From NCBI GenBank assembly GCA_947367855.1, contig CANBFE010000003.1, positions 124,001 through 188,000 on the forward strand: a stretch of DNA of 64,000 nucleotides. Direction: 5' to 3'. The stretch comes from an uncultured Lachnospiraceae bacterium (GTDB taxonomy: Bacteria; Bacillota; Clostridia; Lachnospirales; Lachnospiraceae). This document shows positions 1-8,771 of the stretch, piece by piece; positions within the stretch are counted from its first letter, which is position 1, and every line of letters begins with the position of its first letter. The notes under the pieces were generated by a model. The model did not search any database. It saw only the letters and a list, made by a program, of their open reading frames with translations, and was not told the origin of the DNA. A program made the position numbers and the translations under genes.

Positions 1-1
1 G

Positions 2-682
2 AAGGGGGACCAGGAAAGCGCGGTACTCCGCCATGAGGACAATCAGAAGTGGTATGGTCTTGTGATGGAGGTGGACAGGGCGAAACTGGGACTTTCCGGG
101 AAGGGAAAAGTCTGCGCCCTCAATGTGAAGACCAGGGACCAGATGTTTCACGACATGCTGATTACACAGGCGGGTTACTTTCCGGGATATCATATGAATA
201 AGGAGAAGTGGATTACAATCCTCCTGGACGGCACGGTTCCCTTTGGGGAGATCTGCGGGATGCTTGACGCAAGCTACGAGACAACCGCGTCCGGGAAAAA
301 GAAGCAGAAAATCCGGCCGCCCAAGGAATGGCTTGTCCCCGCCAACCCAAAGTTTTACGATGTGGAAGCTGCCTTTCAGCAGGCGGAAGTGATTGACTGG
401 AAACAGGGCGCCGGTATCCGGACGGGAGACACGGTGTATCTCTATATGGCGGCGCCGGTGTCCGCAATCCTGTATCAATGTAAGGTTACGGAAACCGATA
501 TTCCCTGCCGCTATCAGGATGAAAATCTGACGATTACTTCCATGATGAAGATACGGCTCCTGAAAAGGTATCTGCCGGAACAGTTTCCCTTCGGGCTTCT
601 GAAAAGCGAATACGGGATTTTTGCAGTGAGAGGACCCAGGGGAGTTCCCGTCGGTTTAAGCCAGGCGCTGCGGTGTGTATGA
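2..682 (+). CDS. MmcQ/YjbR-type protein fused to an EVE-like domain (5' end outside window)
   Basis: The reading frame is open from the first bases, so the true start lies upstream of the window. The first ~95 visible residues match the MmcQ/YjbR (DUF419) fold, with the family pattern KWYGLVM, then PGYHMNK and WITILLDG. Members bind DNA through a CyaY-like fold, but their role is poorly known. From about residue 100 the protein continues with WLVPANPKFYDV, a GDTVYLYMA strand and AVRGPRGVP, which resembles the EVE/PUA-like domains appended to some MmcQ proteins. The MmcQ call is firm; the EVE-like call is by pattern. No partner gene is visible; the next gene starts 168 bp downstream. Confidence 0.75.
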   Translation, partial: KGDQESAVLRHEDNQKWYGLVMEVDRAKLGLSGKGKVCALNVKTRDQMFHDMLITQAGYFPGYHMNKEKWITILLDGTVPFGEICGMLDASYETTASGKKKQKIRPPKEWLVPANPKFYDVEAAFQQAEVIDWKQGAGIRTGDTVYLYMAAPVSAILYQCKVTETDIPCRYQDENLTITSMMKIRLLKRYLPEQFPFGLLKSEYGIFAVRGPRGVPVGLSQALRCV

Positions 683-725
683 AAAATGCCTGCAAAAAAG
701 CAAATCTGGCGCCCTGTGGTAACAC

Positions 726-767
726 CTTTCAGGCTGTATATCCTGCCTTTCAGGCCGTAAAGCCTGC
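726..767 (+). repeat. two tandem 21-bp units
   Basis: Two adjacent 21-bp units begin CTTTCAGGC and end CCTGC; a third diverged start (CTTTTGGGG) follows. They sit between the MmcQ-type gene and the first ABC gene. The segment also contains a CCTGCC/GGCAGG hairpin at its right edge, which may end the upstream transcript, although no clear T-tract follows. Confidence 0.5.
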
Positions 768-850
768 CTTTTGGGGCAGGGTGCCTTGACCGGAATAGGA
801 ACACTTGGTAAAATAACGTAACAAAAGAATCATCAGAGAGGTAAAGGATA

Positions 851-3016
851 ATGAAAAAGAAGCAAGAAACGGAGGAAGCCAGTCAGGCAGATCAGTCCGG
901 TGGGCAGGGGCAGCAGCCGGAGGAAAAGAAGCGCACTGTCCCGGAAAACCTGTTGTACTGGATGCGGACGCTCTACCGGGAATCCCCCGGATTTGTCTGG
1001 CTGTATCTGGCGGGGTGCGGGGTGGCCGTAGGAATCTCCCTGCTTGGCGTATACATGCCTTCGGTACTGGTGGCGGATATCACGGAGGGCGGGAGCGTGA
1101 GAAGCATACTGGGAGACCTTGCCGTACTGGGAGGGGGACTGGTATGCCTGTACCTTTTGAGCAACTGGCTGGAGCGGACAAAGGGGATTCTTGGCAGCCG
1201 GATAGGACAGAGGCAGGCCCTGCAGGCTGCGGATCTGGCCCTGGAGACGAATTACGATAATATTGAGCGGGCGGATTTTCCGGAGGAAATCTGGCAGTTG
1301 GTGGACCGTCATATGTGGAGCAGGGACTATAACACCGGATTTCTGGAAGCATTTGCCGCCGTGCTGACGGCAGTGGTGGGGATGATCCTTTATACGGGAA
1401 TGCTTTCCGGGCTGTCTCTCTGGATTCTGCTGTTGGTCATTGCAGGGACGGCGCTGAATTATGTGGTGGGAATACGGTGCAATAAGTGGGATGCCAGGAA
1501 CCGCCATAAGTGGATCACTTTGGATTACAAAATGGTCTATCTGTCCAGGAGTACCAGTACCTATGAGGCTTCCAAGGATGTCCACCTGTATTGGATGCCT
1601 CCCTGGCTTCGGAAGCTGTTCAACCGGGAGCTGAAGCAGCGGCTTCATTATACCGTGCGGCAGCAGGGAAATTATTTTCTGGTGAGCGCGGTCAACGGTT
1701 TCAGCCAGATGGTCTGGGAGGGCGCGGCCTATCTGTACCTGATTTACCTGGTCTGTGAGGGCCGTCTGGATGCGGCGGGATTCGTGCTTTATATTGGGGT
1801 GGTGAGAGGTTTTGCAGGTTGGTGCGGCTCCATTGTCCAGGCGATACGGCTGCTTCATGAGAAAGCTTCCTATGTGGAAGAGCAGAGGCATTTTTTTGAT
1901 AAACTGCAGCGGGGCAGAGAGAAGGAGAAGGAAGGGCTTGTGTTGGCGGCAGGGCATGTTCCGGAGATTTCCTTTGAACATGTAACCTTTCGGTATGACG
2001 GCTCCCAAACACCTGTTCTCAAAGACCTGAACCTGACGCTGAAGCCGGGGGAAAACCTGGCTCTGGTAGGGCTGAACGGCGCGGGAAAGACAACCTTTAT
2101 CAAGCTGCTCTGCGGCTTTTATGACCCTACGGAGGGAAAAATCCTCATAGACGGCGTAGACCGTTCCAGGTACAGCAAGGACAGTTGGCTAAAGTATTTT
2201 TCGGGAGTATTTCAGGACGCGGAGCTTTTTCCCCTGTCTCTGGAGGAAAATCTGGCCCTGGGAGCGACTCCTGATTTGGTGGAGGAAAGTTCAGGGGAAG
2301 AGAAAGCCGCCGGAAGGGAAGCAGGGGCAGAGCAGGTCCGCCGTCCGGAGGAATCCTACAGGGGAAACCTGTCAGATGGGCAGAAGCAGTACAATGGAGA
2401 AGGCCAACAGCACAGTCCGGAACAGCAGGACAGACAGGGACAGCAGACTGGAGAGAGCAGGCAGCATAGCCTGGAACAGCATAATGCGCAGAGCCGACGG
2501 CAGGAACAGCACAATGACCAGGAGAACCACGGCACGCACATGGATGCATGTCTGAAAATGGCGGACCTGGAGGATAAGATCAAAAAGCTGCCCCAGGGCC
2601 TGAAAACCATGTTCGGCAAGGAGAGCTATGAGGATGCGGCGGACTTTTCCGGCGGAGAGATGCAGAAGCTGATGCTGGCCAGGGCCCTGTACAAGGAGGC
2701 GCCCTTACTGGTACTGGATGAGCCTACTGCGGCACTGGACCCTCTGATGGAGAGTGAACTATACCAGAAATACCGTCGGTTTTCGGAGCACAGGACCACG
2801 GTTTTTATTTCCCACCGTCTGGCAAGCACCCGTTTCTGCGACAGGATTCTGCTGATGGAGGACGGAGGGGTGGCAGAGAGCGGAACCCATGAAGAGCTTT
2901 TGGAGAGAGATGGGAAATATGCCTGGATGTTCCGGCTGCAGAGTAAATACTATCAGAAAAAGGAAGCCCAGAAGGAAGCAGGACTGGAAGGCGAGGAGGT
3001 GGAGAAGGAAATATGA
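851..3016 (+). CDS. ABC exporter half-transporter (permease-ATPase) with 90-residue Q/E/H-rich insertion
   Basis: A 721-residue half-transporter: hydrophobic permease domain in roughly residues 30-330, then an ATPase domain with Walker A GLNGAGKTT near 407, Q-loop VFQD, signature FSGGEMQK near 598, Walker B LLVLDEPTAALD near 619 and the SHRLAS H-loop near 654. The family norm is about 580-600 residues; the excess is a low-complexity insertion (about residues 473-563, rich in Gln, Glu, His and Arg) between the Q-loop and the signature. The start has AGAGAGGTAAAGGATA upstream. Its stop overlaps the next start (ATGA), so the two products very likely form a heterodimer. The substrate is unknown; relatives export peptides, lipids or drugs. 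Confidence 0.9.
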   Translation: MKKKQETEEASQADQSGGQGQQPEEKKRTVPENLLYWMRTLYRESPGFVWLYLAGCGVAVGISLLGVYMPSVLVADITEGGSVRSILGDLAVLGGGLVCLYLLSNWLERTKGILGSRIGQRQALQAADLALETNYDNIERADFPEEIWQLVDRHMWSRDYNTGFLEAFAAVLTAVVGMILYTGMLSGLSLWILLLVIAGTALNYVVGIRCNKWDARNRHKWITLDYKMVYLSRSTSTYEASKDVHLYWMPPWLRKLFNRELKQRLHYTVRQQGNYFLVSAVNGFSQMVWEGAAYLYLIYLVCEGRLDAAGFVLYIGVVRGFAGWCGSIVQAIRLLHEKASYVEEQRHFFDKLQRGREKEKEGLVLAAGHVPEISFEHVTFRYDGSQTPVLKDLNLTLKPGENLALVGLNGAGKTTFIKLLCGFYDPTEGKILIDGVDRSRYSKDSWLKYFSGVFQDAELFPLSLEENLALGATPDLVEESSGEEKAAGREAGAEQVRRPEESYRGNLSDGQKQYNGEGQQHSPEQQDRQGQQTGESRQHSLEQHNAQSRRQEQHNDQENHGTHMDACLKMADLEDKIKKLPQGLKTMFGKESYEDAADFSGGEMQKLMLARALYKEAPLLVLDEPTAALDPLMESELYQKYRRFSEHRTTVFISHRLASTRFCDRILLMEDGGVAESGTHEELLERDGKYAWMFRLQSKYYQKKEAQKEAGLEGEEVEKEI

Positions 3017-4908
3017 GTAAGGCAGATAAAAAGGCGGCAAAACGGCAGGCCCAGGAAGCATCTGCGGCAGCCAAAGCAGGGGCAGCGTCAAAGCAGATGA
3101 AACGGGCCATTGTCTACTTGGCAAAAGAATCTCCGGGCATCTTCCCGCTGGCATTGCTGCAGGCAGTGATGGAGGCTGCCTATCCCTACATCGGCATCCT
3201 GCTTTCCGCCGGGATTCTCACGGAACTGGCGGACCCGGGCAGAAGCATGTCCCATTTGTTCCGGATGGCGCTGCTGTTGGTGGGACTGAACTTCCTGGGC
3301 AGAAGAATGATGGATTTCGGGGGACAGCTTCTGGATGTGCTGCAGTATACAGTGCTGAAACACATTGAGAGGGCGGTGGCGGAGAAAGCCTGGAAGATGG
3401 ACTACGCCATGAGCGCGGACCCCAAGATTAACGAGACAAAGCAGAGGATTACCAGATGGCATTACAGCAGGGGTGTTCTGGCTTTGGTGGGACAGGTGAG
3501 AGGGGTGTTCCAGGCCCTGGTGACCATCGGCATTTCCATTGCCCTGGTGGCGGAATTTTTCCGGGCAAAGGCAGTGGGGGAGGACCGGACAGCTGCTCTT
3601 CTGAATCACTGGGCAGTGTCTGTGCTGTTTCTCGTATTGCTGTCTTTTTCCATTATTTACAGCATTTACACGTCTTTCCGTATACAAAAATACTATTTTA
3701 AAACAAACGAAACATCGGAAAAACCCATAAACCGGATGATGTACCTGATGGACAGCTGTTTTAGCAAGTATCGGAACGGGAAAGATATCCGCATGTTTCA
3801 TGCAAAGGAACAGATTTCCGGGAAGCTTCGGGCACTGGGTGGGGAATATCTCCGGGAGATTGAGCCTGCTTTTCGCTATGAAAGAAGGAAAACTTTTTAC
3901 TCCATCCTGATTTCCAGATGCTTTGACCTGCTTGTGTATCTGTTTGTGGGGGCAAAGGCCATATTCGGAGCCTTCGGTGTGGGCAGCATTCTGAAATATA
4001 CAGGGATGGTGACTCAATTGGGAGACGGCGTCACCAGACTCTGCGATACTGTCAGGGATTTTCTGCAGAACCTGGAGTATGTGGAGGTGTATTTCCGGTA
4101 TCTGGATATGCCCAATGCCACGGCGGAGGGAACCCTGCCGGTAACACAGGAAATCCGGGAAAACTACGAATTCGAGTTCCGGAACGTGACCTTTGCCTAT
4201 CCGGGAGCTCCGGGTCCCAGTCTCTCCGGCATCAGCTGCCGTTTCCGCAAGGGAGAGAAGATTGCCATCGTGGGCCGCAACGGCTCCGGCAAGACCACTT
4301 TTATCAAGCTTCTGTGCAGGCTCTGTGACCCCCAGGAAGGAGAGATTCTGCTCAACGGCGTGGATATTCGGAAATACCAGTACCAGGAATATCTGTCTTT
4401 CTTTTCCACGGTATTCCAGGATTACCAGATCTTTGACTTTAAACTGGGAGAAAATGTGGCGGCGGAGAGCGAATATGACGGAGAGCGGGTAAAGGAAGCC
4501 CTGGAAAACGCAGGCTTTGGAGAGCGGCTGCGCACTTTGGCGGACGGACTGGACACGCAGCTGTTCAAGCGGTTTTCCGAGGATGGGGTGGAGCTGTCCG
4601 GCGGGGAGTCCCAGAAGGTGGCCATTGCCCGGTGCCTGTACAAGGATGCGCCCTATGTGGTATTGGATGAACCCACTGCGGCTCTGGACCCGGTGGCGGA
4701 GGCGGATATCTACCAGAGGATGAACCGCTTTACCAGGGACAAAGGCGCAATATATATTTCCCACAGGCTTTCCAGCTGTCATTTCTGTCACAGGATACTG
4801 GTTTTCGAGGAGGGAAGGATTGCGGAACAGGGCAGCCATGAGGAGCTTCTGGCGGCAAAGGGGCTTTACCGGAGGCTGTGGGACGCCCAGGCGCAGTATT
4901 ATGCGTAG
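3013..4908 (+). CDS. ABC exporter half-transporter (permease-ATPase), partner of the upstream gene
   Basis: A 631-residue half-transporter. After a Lys/Ala-rich cytosolic N-terminus comes a permease domain (about residues 35-340), then an ATPase domain with Walker A GRNGSGKTT near 420, Q-loop VFQDYQ, canonical signature LSGGESQK near 525, Walker B YVVLDEPTAALD near 548 and H-loop SHRLSS near 582. All catalytic motifs look intact. The start overlaps the previous stop by 4 bp, which argues for coupled translation and a heterodimeric complex in the membrane. No substrate-binding or peptidase domain is present. The following 140 bp to the convergent gene contain no recognised element. Confidence 0.92.
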   Translation: MSKADKKAAKRQAQEASAAAKAGAASKQMKRAIVYLAKESPGIFPLALLQAVMEAAYPYIGILLSAGILTELADPGRSMSHLFRMALLLVGLNFLGRRMMDFGGQLLDVLQYTVLKHIERAVAEKAWKMDYAMSADPKINETKQRITRWHYSRGVLALVGQVRGVFQALVTIGISIALVAEFFRAKAVGEDRTAALLNHWAVSVLFLVLLSFSIIYSIYTSFRIQKYYFKTNETSEKPINRMMYLMDSCFSKYRNGKDIRMFHAKEQISGKLRALGGEYLREIEPAFRYERRKTFYSILISRCFDLLVYLFVGAKAIFGAFGVGSILKYTGMVTQLGDGVTRLCDTVRDFLQNLEYVEVYFRYLDMPNATAEGTLPVTQEIRENYEFEFRNVTFAYPGAPGPSLSGISCRFRKGEKIAIVGRNGSGKTTFIKLLCRLCDPQEGEILLNGVDIRKYQYQEYLSFFSTVFQDYQIFDFKLGENVAAESEYDGERVKEALENAGFGERLRTLADGLDTQLFKRFSEDGVELSGGESQKVAIARCLYKDAPYVVLDEPTAALDPVAEADIYQRMNRFTRDKGAIYISHRLSSCHFCHRILVFEEGRIAEQGSHEELLAAKGLYRRLWDAQAQYYA

Positions 4909-5049
4909 GGGCGGACTGGAAGGATTGGATAAGCAAAATTGCAAAGCAGCGCCTCCGGAATCAGCCTGGAAGCAGGTGTTTCCCGGCTGATGTCCGGCGG
5001 AGGTGCTGCCGCTGTCTTTGGATTTGTTTTCGGAATTATGTTCAAAAGT

Positions 5050-6159
5050 TTACTTCCACCCATAAGAGATCATGATGCCGTATGTATGGGTCAGGGATAT
5101 GGTTTCCCTGTTGTTTTTCAGATATTTCACAATGCCGTTCATCTGGCGGCAATAGTCTTCCGCTTCTTTCCGGTCCATGCCGTGGTTCATAAAATAGGAG
5201 ATGGCGGTCTCGATCTCTTGATCCGTTTTTTCGTCGTTCCAGTGGTCCGCTTTTATGATGCTTTCCAAAAGATCTCCATAGTCAGAAGCCTCCGGTTCAA
5301 GGACGGTAACCCTGTCGTTCATCCGGCAGGATATATTTTTCAGTCCGGCGGCTTTCATGTAATGCGGGATTTTCATGGCAATGGAATAATCCCGGTTCTG
5401 CTGCTCCAGTTCCTTCTGCCATAGCTTCTTCAGCCCCTGGTGCCGGCACAGATCCAAGTAATTCATGCCGCTGATGTACAGACCGTCCGCTTCGAACTCA
5501 CGGTTGCACTCCAGGCTTACCAGAAGCCCCCCTTCTTTTACGAAACCTGCCATTTTGCGCAGAAGGTTTTCACCGTTATTGACATGCCGCAGAACTGCCT
5601 GGCAGATGACCAGGGGATAGGTTTCCTTCGGCCTGTAGCTCTGGATATCCGAAAAAATGAATTCGGCGGTAATATCCGAATACCGGTAATATTTTTTTGC
5701 CGCCTCAATCATATTTCGGGAAAAGTCGATGCCAACATATTTACTGCCTTTGGGGAGCAGGGGCATCATCAAAAGGCCCAGTGCTCCATAACCGCATCCG
5801 CAGTCCAGGACAGTGATCGGTTCATGAATGTTCCACACATCCCGGATCAGAAACTGCATATAATCCCGATTCCACATGGTTTTCCGGGTATGGAGCAGAT
5901 ATTCCAGTCTGTGTTCCCAGTATTCTGCCGTTCCGGAATTGGAGGGTTTGTATGTTTCCTCCAGAGGGGCCAGTCCCAACAGGGCATCCACGGTTACGCC
6001 AAAAAAGGCACTGATGTGGGGCAGCATGGACAGATCAGGGGAGGTGGCGCCGTTCTCCCATTTGCTGATGGTCTGGTAGGATACATTGAGGACTTCACCT
6101 AGTTCCTGTTGGGTGAGATTATGTTTTTTTCTAAGTTCTGCAAGTTTGAATTCAATCAT
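5050..6159 (-). CDS. XRE-type HTH regulator fused to a class I SAM-dependent methyltransferase
   Basis: A 369-residue protein. Residues 1-60 are a Cro/CI-type helix-turn-helix (LTQQELGEVLNVSYQTISKWE). Residues ~110-260 are a Rossmann methyltransferase with motif I VLDCGCGYGALG, an acidic KYVGIDFS motif II and a later LVICQAVLRHV strand. The start at 6159 is chosen because it follows AAGGAGAG by 7 bp; the open frame extends upstream only through the repeat cluster. One inference is that the protein couples transcriptional control to methylation of a small molecule or rRNA; the substrate cannot be told. It is convergent with the ABC pair. Confidence 0.85.
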   Translation of the reverse strand: MIEFKLAELRKKHNLTQQELGEVLNVSYQTISKWENGATSPDLSMLPHISAFFGVTVDALLGLAPLEETYKPSNSGTAEYWEHRLEYLLHTRKTMWNRDYMQFLIRDVWNIHEPITVLDCGCGYGALGLLMMPLLPKGSKYVGIDFSRNMIEAAKKYYRYSDITAEFIFSDIQSYRPKETYPLVICQAVLRHVNNGENLLRKMAGFVKEGGLLVSLECNREFEADGLYISGMNYLDLCRHQGLKKLWQKELEQQNRDYSIAMKIPHYMKAAGLKNISCRMNDRVTVLEPEASDYGDLLESIIKADHWNDEKTDQEIETAISYFMNHGMDRKEAEDYCRQMNGIVKYLKNNRETISLTHTYGIMISYGWK

Positions 6160-6200
6160 ATGGACTCTCCTTATTTTGTTTGATGTTTCCCATAACATGA

Positions 6201-6456
6201 TACCATGAGCGCAGAACATCAAGCGTCTCTGAAGGAGACATTTGATGTGCAAGCCATGGGACGCGGTAATACAGCGCCAGCTGTCTTGCATTCTGCGTTA
6301 GCAGAATGATTATACCATGAGCGCAGCTCATCAAGCGGCTCCGAAGGAGACATTTGATGGGCAAGCCATGGGTACCGGTATAATGCATCGCGAAGCGATG
6401 TCAAGACGGCATTAGCCGGCATGAATTCTGCGCCAGCAGAATCATTATACCATGAG
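6201..6456. repeat. imperfect repeat cluster with hairpins
   Basis: A ~55-bp unit starting TACCATGAGCGCAG and ending GCAAGCCATGGG occurs at 6203 and again at 6313 (about 110 bp apart). The units contain the internal inverted pair CATCAA...TTGATG. The tract between and after the units carries two near-identical hairpins, ATTCTGC-N4-GCAGAAT, near 6291 and 6424, each followed by TATACCATGAG. A further stem CATCGC/GCGATG lies near 6387. It lies upstream of the XRE-methyltransferase gene, so it could be its regulatory region or a small non-autonomous element. I cannot tell which. Confidence 0.6.
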
Positions 6457-6466
6457 AGGATGATAC

Positions 6467-6666
6467 ATGTCTTTCAGTGATTTGGAGAATGGATTCTCTT
6501 TGTTGAAGAATGGGAAACCCCAGGAACAACGTCCATCTGTCAACGCAATCCCAATCCGTGAAATGCAGTCAAGGACGGCAATCTATACATTCCGGGGGAT
6601 AGTGTCTTGTCAGGCATGGATTATTATGGTAAGGTGTTTATGAAGGACAATGTGCGTAAGGAATAG
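6467..6666 (+). pseudogene. short frameshifted coding remnant, unidentified
   Basis: From ATG 6467 about 33 codons read as plausible protein (start MSFSDLENGFSLLKNGKP). Protein-like sequence then resumes in a different frame (VKDGNLYIPGDS ... DNVRKE) and ends at TAG 6664-6666. The pattern suggests a decayed gene with a frameshift near 6570. I do not recognise the family. It sits just before the sialidase-fold gene and may be a relic of an upstream operon member. Confidence 0.3.
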
Positions 6667-6710
6667 CCCGTGCGGAAATGGTTTTCGGCAGCGGGCGGAA
6701 AGGTGTGAAT

Positions 6711-7808
6711 ATGGAATATTTGGAATTGGGAAATTTGGTCAGGGATATAGACCCGGATATGCAGGCAGGAAACCCCAGGAACAGCGAGGGGACATTTCTG
6801 GAGACGGAAAAGGACGGAATTCTGTTTGTTTACAGCCGTTTTCGCGGCCAGGATCCGGCGGATCATGCTTATGCGGATCTGTGCCTGATGCGCTCCATGG
6901 ACGGGGGCAGAACTTTTGACCAGGGTACGGTGATCCTGACCTGCGAGGGGGAGGAAGGGGTAAACATGATGTCCCCGTCCCTGATGGAGATGCAGGACGG
7001 AGAGGTGGGACTCTTTTACCTGGTCAGGATAACATACGATATAACAAAGATTTTTCTGCGGAAGTCTGCGGACGGGGGCAGAACCTGGGGGGAAAGGGTC
7101 TGCTGTACACCCCAGGATGATTTCTTTGTGATAAATAATGACAGGGTTCTGCGCCTGAACAGCGGACGCATTGTAGTTCCGGTGGCAAGCCACAGGGCAA
7201 GGGGCGGAATTCTGGACAGCCGCTCGGACATTCAGTGCTTTCTCTCCGATGACGACGGAAAGACATGGAGGGTGGCGTCGGGCAAGTGCAGCCTGCCCCA
7301 GTCTTCCCACTGTATTTCAGGGCTGCAGGAGCCGGGAGTGGTGGAGCTGTCAAACGGGGTGCTCTGGGGATGGGCCAGAACGGAACTGGGAAGACAGTAT
7401 GAGACATTTTCCATGGACGGAGGGGACACATGGACTGTCTGTCAGCCATCCAGGTTTACTTCCCCCAACAGTCCCCTGTGCATGAAGCGGGGATATGACG
7501 GAAGGCTTTATGCCATCTGGAATCCCATCCCGGAGTATAATGGCAGGGAGAAGCCGGATTATTTTACCGGAGGCAGAACGCCCCTTGTCATTGCATCCAG
7601 TGGGGATGAGGGCAAAACATTTACCGATCCTGTGGCTTTTGAGTGGGACGGGGAGAGCGGCTACTGTTACTGTGCCATCTGCTTTACCCGGGAAGCGCTG
7701 CTCCTGGCCTACTGTGCAGGAGGCAGGAAGGAGCGCAGCTGTCTGGTGAAAACTCGTATCCGCAGGGTGGAGAGAGACGAGGTTGTGAAAACGGCAGGCA
7801 GGGCGTAA
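6711..7808 (+). CDS. sialidase-fold (BNR/Asp-box) protein, putative cytoplasmic exo-sialidase-like hydrolase
   Basis: A 365-residue protein with five Asp-box (S-x-D-x-G-x-T-W/F) motifs: SMDGGRTF, SADGGRTW, SDDDGKTW, SMDGGDTW and the diverged SSGDEGKTF. Such spacing marks a six-bladed beta-propeller of the sialidase superfamily. Bacterial members cleave sialic acid or other glycans. There is no signal peptide, so it would act inside the cell or on imported sugars. The start at ATG 6711 follows GGAAAGGTG; an in-frame ATG at 6678 has a poorer site. Enzymatic activity is inferred from the fold only; no catalytic arginine triad was verified. Confidence 0.75.
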   Translation: MEYLELGNLVRDIDPDMQAGNPRNSEGTFLETEKDGILFVYSRFRGQDPADHAYADLCLMRSMDGGRTFDQGTVILTCEGEEGVNMMSPSLMEMQDGEVGLFYLVRITYDITKIFLRKSADGGRTWGERVCCTPQDDFFVINNDRVLRLNSGRIVVPVASHRARGGILDSRSDIQCFLSDDDGKTWRVASGKCSLPQSSHCISGLQEPGVVELSNGVLWGWARTELGRQYETFSMDGGDTWTVCQPSRFTSPNSPLCMKRGYDGRLYAIWNPIPEYNGREKPDYFTGGRTPLVIASSGDEGKTFTDPVAFEWDGESGYCYCAICFTREALLLAYCAGGRKERSCLVKTRIRRVERDEVVKTAGRA

Positions 7809-7830
7809 GGGGACAGAGGAGGAAGATTCA

Positions 7831-8706
7831 TTGAACAAAATCAGGATGACAGCAGACAGGGAGACCAATTTTGTTTTTCACATGCTTTCCGTGGCCGGGT
7901 GCGGCTATGACAACGCTTACGGGGAAAGCCATCGGAGTCATTATCCGGAGGAAGATTTGGCGGTCATCAGGGAAAACGGGGAGCTGCTGACAGTGTGCGG
8001 CGGTGAACACTGCGGTGCGCTTTACTGGTATATGGTGTCGGAACCGGCATGCGGAAAAGTGCCTGCAAAAGAATATTATGCGGCACTGGGGAAGAGGGCG
8101 ATGCAGGGAGATCTGCCTCCGGATATTCAGGGATATGCGGAAAATATACGCAGGATTTCGGATGTTATGATTCGACATTACGATTATTATGTGGAAAAAA
8201 TCTGGCCGGAGGAGCAGCGTAAAATCACAGCCTATATTCCCGCCGTTTCTGCCCTGTTTGAGGAGACAAATTTTACGGAACAGGCGGAAGAACTGGTGGG
8301 CTGTAAGCTGATGAGTGAATATTTTACGGCAACCATGGTTACTTCCGTGGAGAACGGGGCGGAGGCAATCGATATTTCCAGGGAGAAGGATGTGTTCGGC
8401 ATTGTCAGGGCGCCTCTTGACTCGTTTTATTTCATCGGGCATGAATTTATCATCTATCTGCTGTTCCATGCGCTGAAGGAGGAAAATGCCTTCCGGAGTA
8501 TGAATACCTGGGGCCTGACCGAGGGCCTGGCGGAGTATTACCTGAAAAAAATCACAGGCGATGTGAGATTTTTTGACGCACAGCGGAAATATGTGGAATT
8601 CTACGAACAATGTGAGCGGGAGCGTCCATTATCCGCTGCAGAACTCTACCGCATGGGCCTGCAGAAGGAGGGGATAGGGGAAGCCGGCCCGGAGACGCAC
8701 ACTTAG
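7831..8706 (+). CDS. hypothetical protein with a degenerate gluzincin-like motif
   Basis: A 291-residue protein starting at TTG 7831 behind GAGGAGGAAG. I do not recognise the family. The C-terminal third reads GHEFIIYLLF, then ~20 residues later TEGLAEYY, which mimics the HExxH...EG(x)AEYY arrangement of gluzincin metallopeptidases, but the second His of HExxH is Ile. If related to those peptidases it is probably inactive. It follows the sialidase-fold gene by 22 bp and is likely co-transcribed. No signal peptide or membrane segment is evident. Confidence 0.55.
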   Translation: MNKIRMTADRETNFVFHMLSVAGCGYDNAYGESHRSHYPEEDLAVIRENGELLTVCGGEHCGALYWYMVSEPACGKVPAKEYYAALGKRAMQGDLPPDIQGYAENIRRISDVMIRHYDYYVEKIWPEEQRKITAYIPAVSALFEETNFTEQAEELVGCKLMSEYFTATMVTSVENGAEAIDISREKDVFGIVRAPLDSFYFIGHEFIIYLLFHALKEENAFRSMNTWGLTEGLAEYYLKKITGDVRFFDAQRKYVEFYEQCERERPLSAAELYRMGLQKEGIGEAGPETHT

Positions 8707-8771
8707 TACCCCGTTGTATTCATTCCCAAGTAATCAGCCAGTGTTGATTGTGAAAGGATGAATGCAATGGG

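Noticed and set aside
833..2008. Long minus-strand open frames opposite the ABC genes (also 3088-4944, 15465-16805, 55807-57276)
   Set aside because: They mirror strong coding sequence on the + strand, lack good starts and have His/Pro/Gln-rich shadow composition.
6180..6460. CRISPR-like array upstream of the XRE-methyltransferase gene
   Set aside because: Only two main units, ~110 bp apart, imperfect, with no regular spacers and no cas genes.
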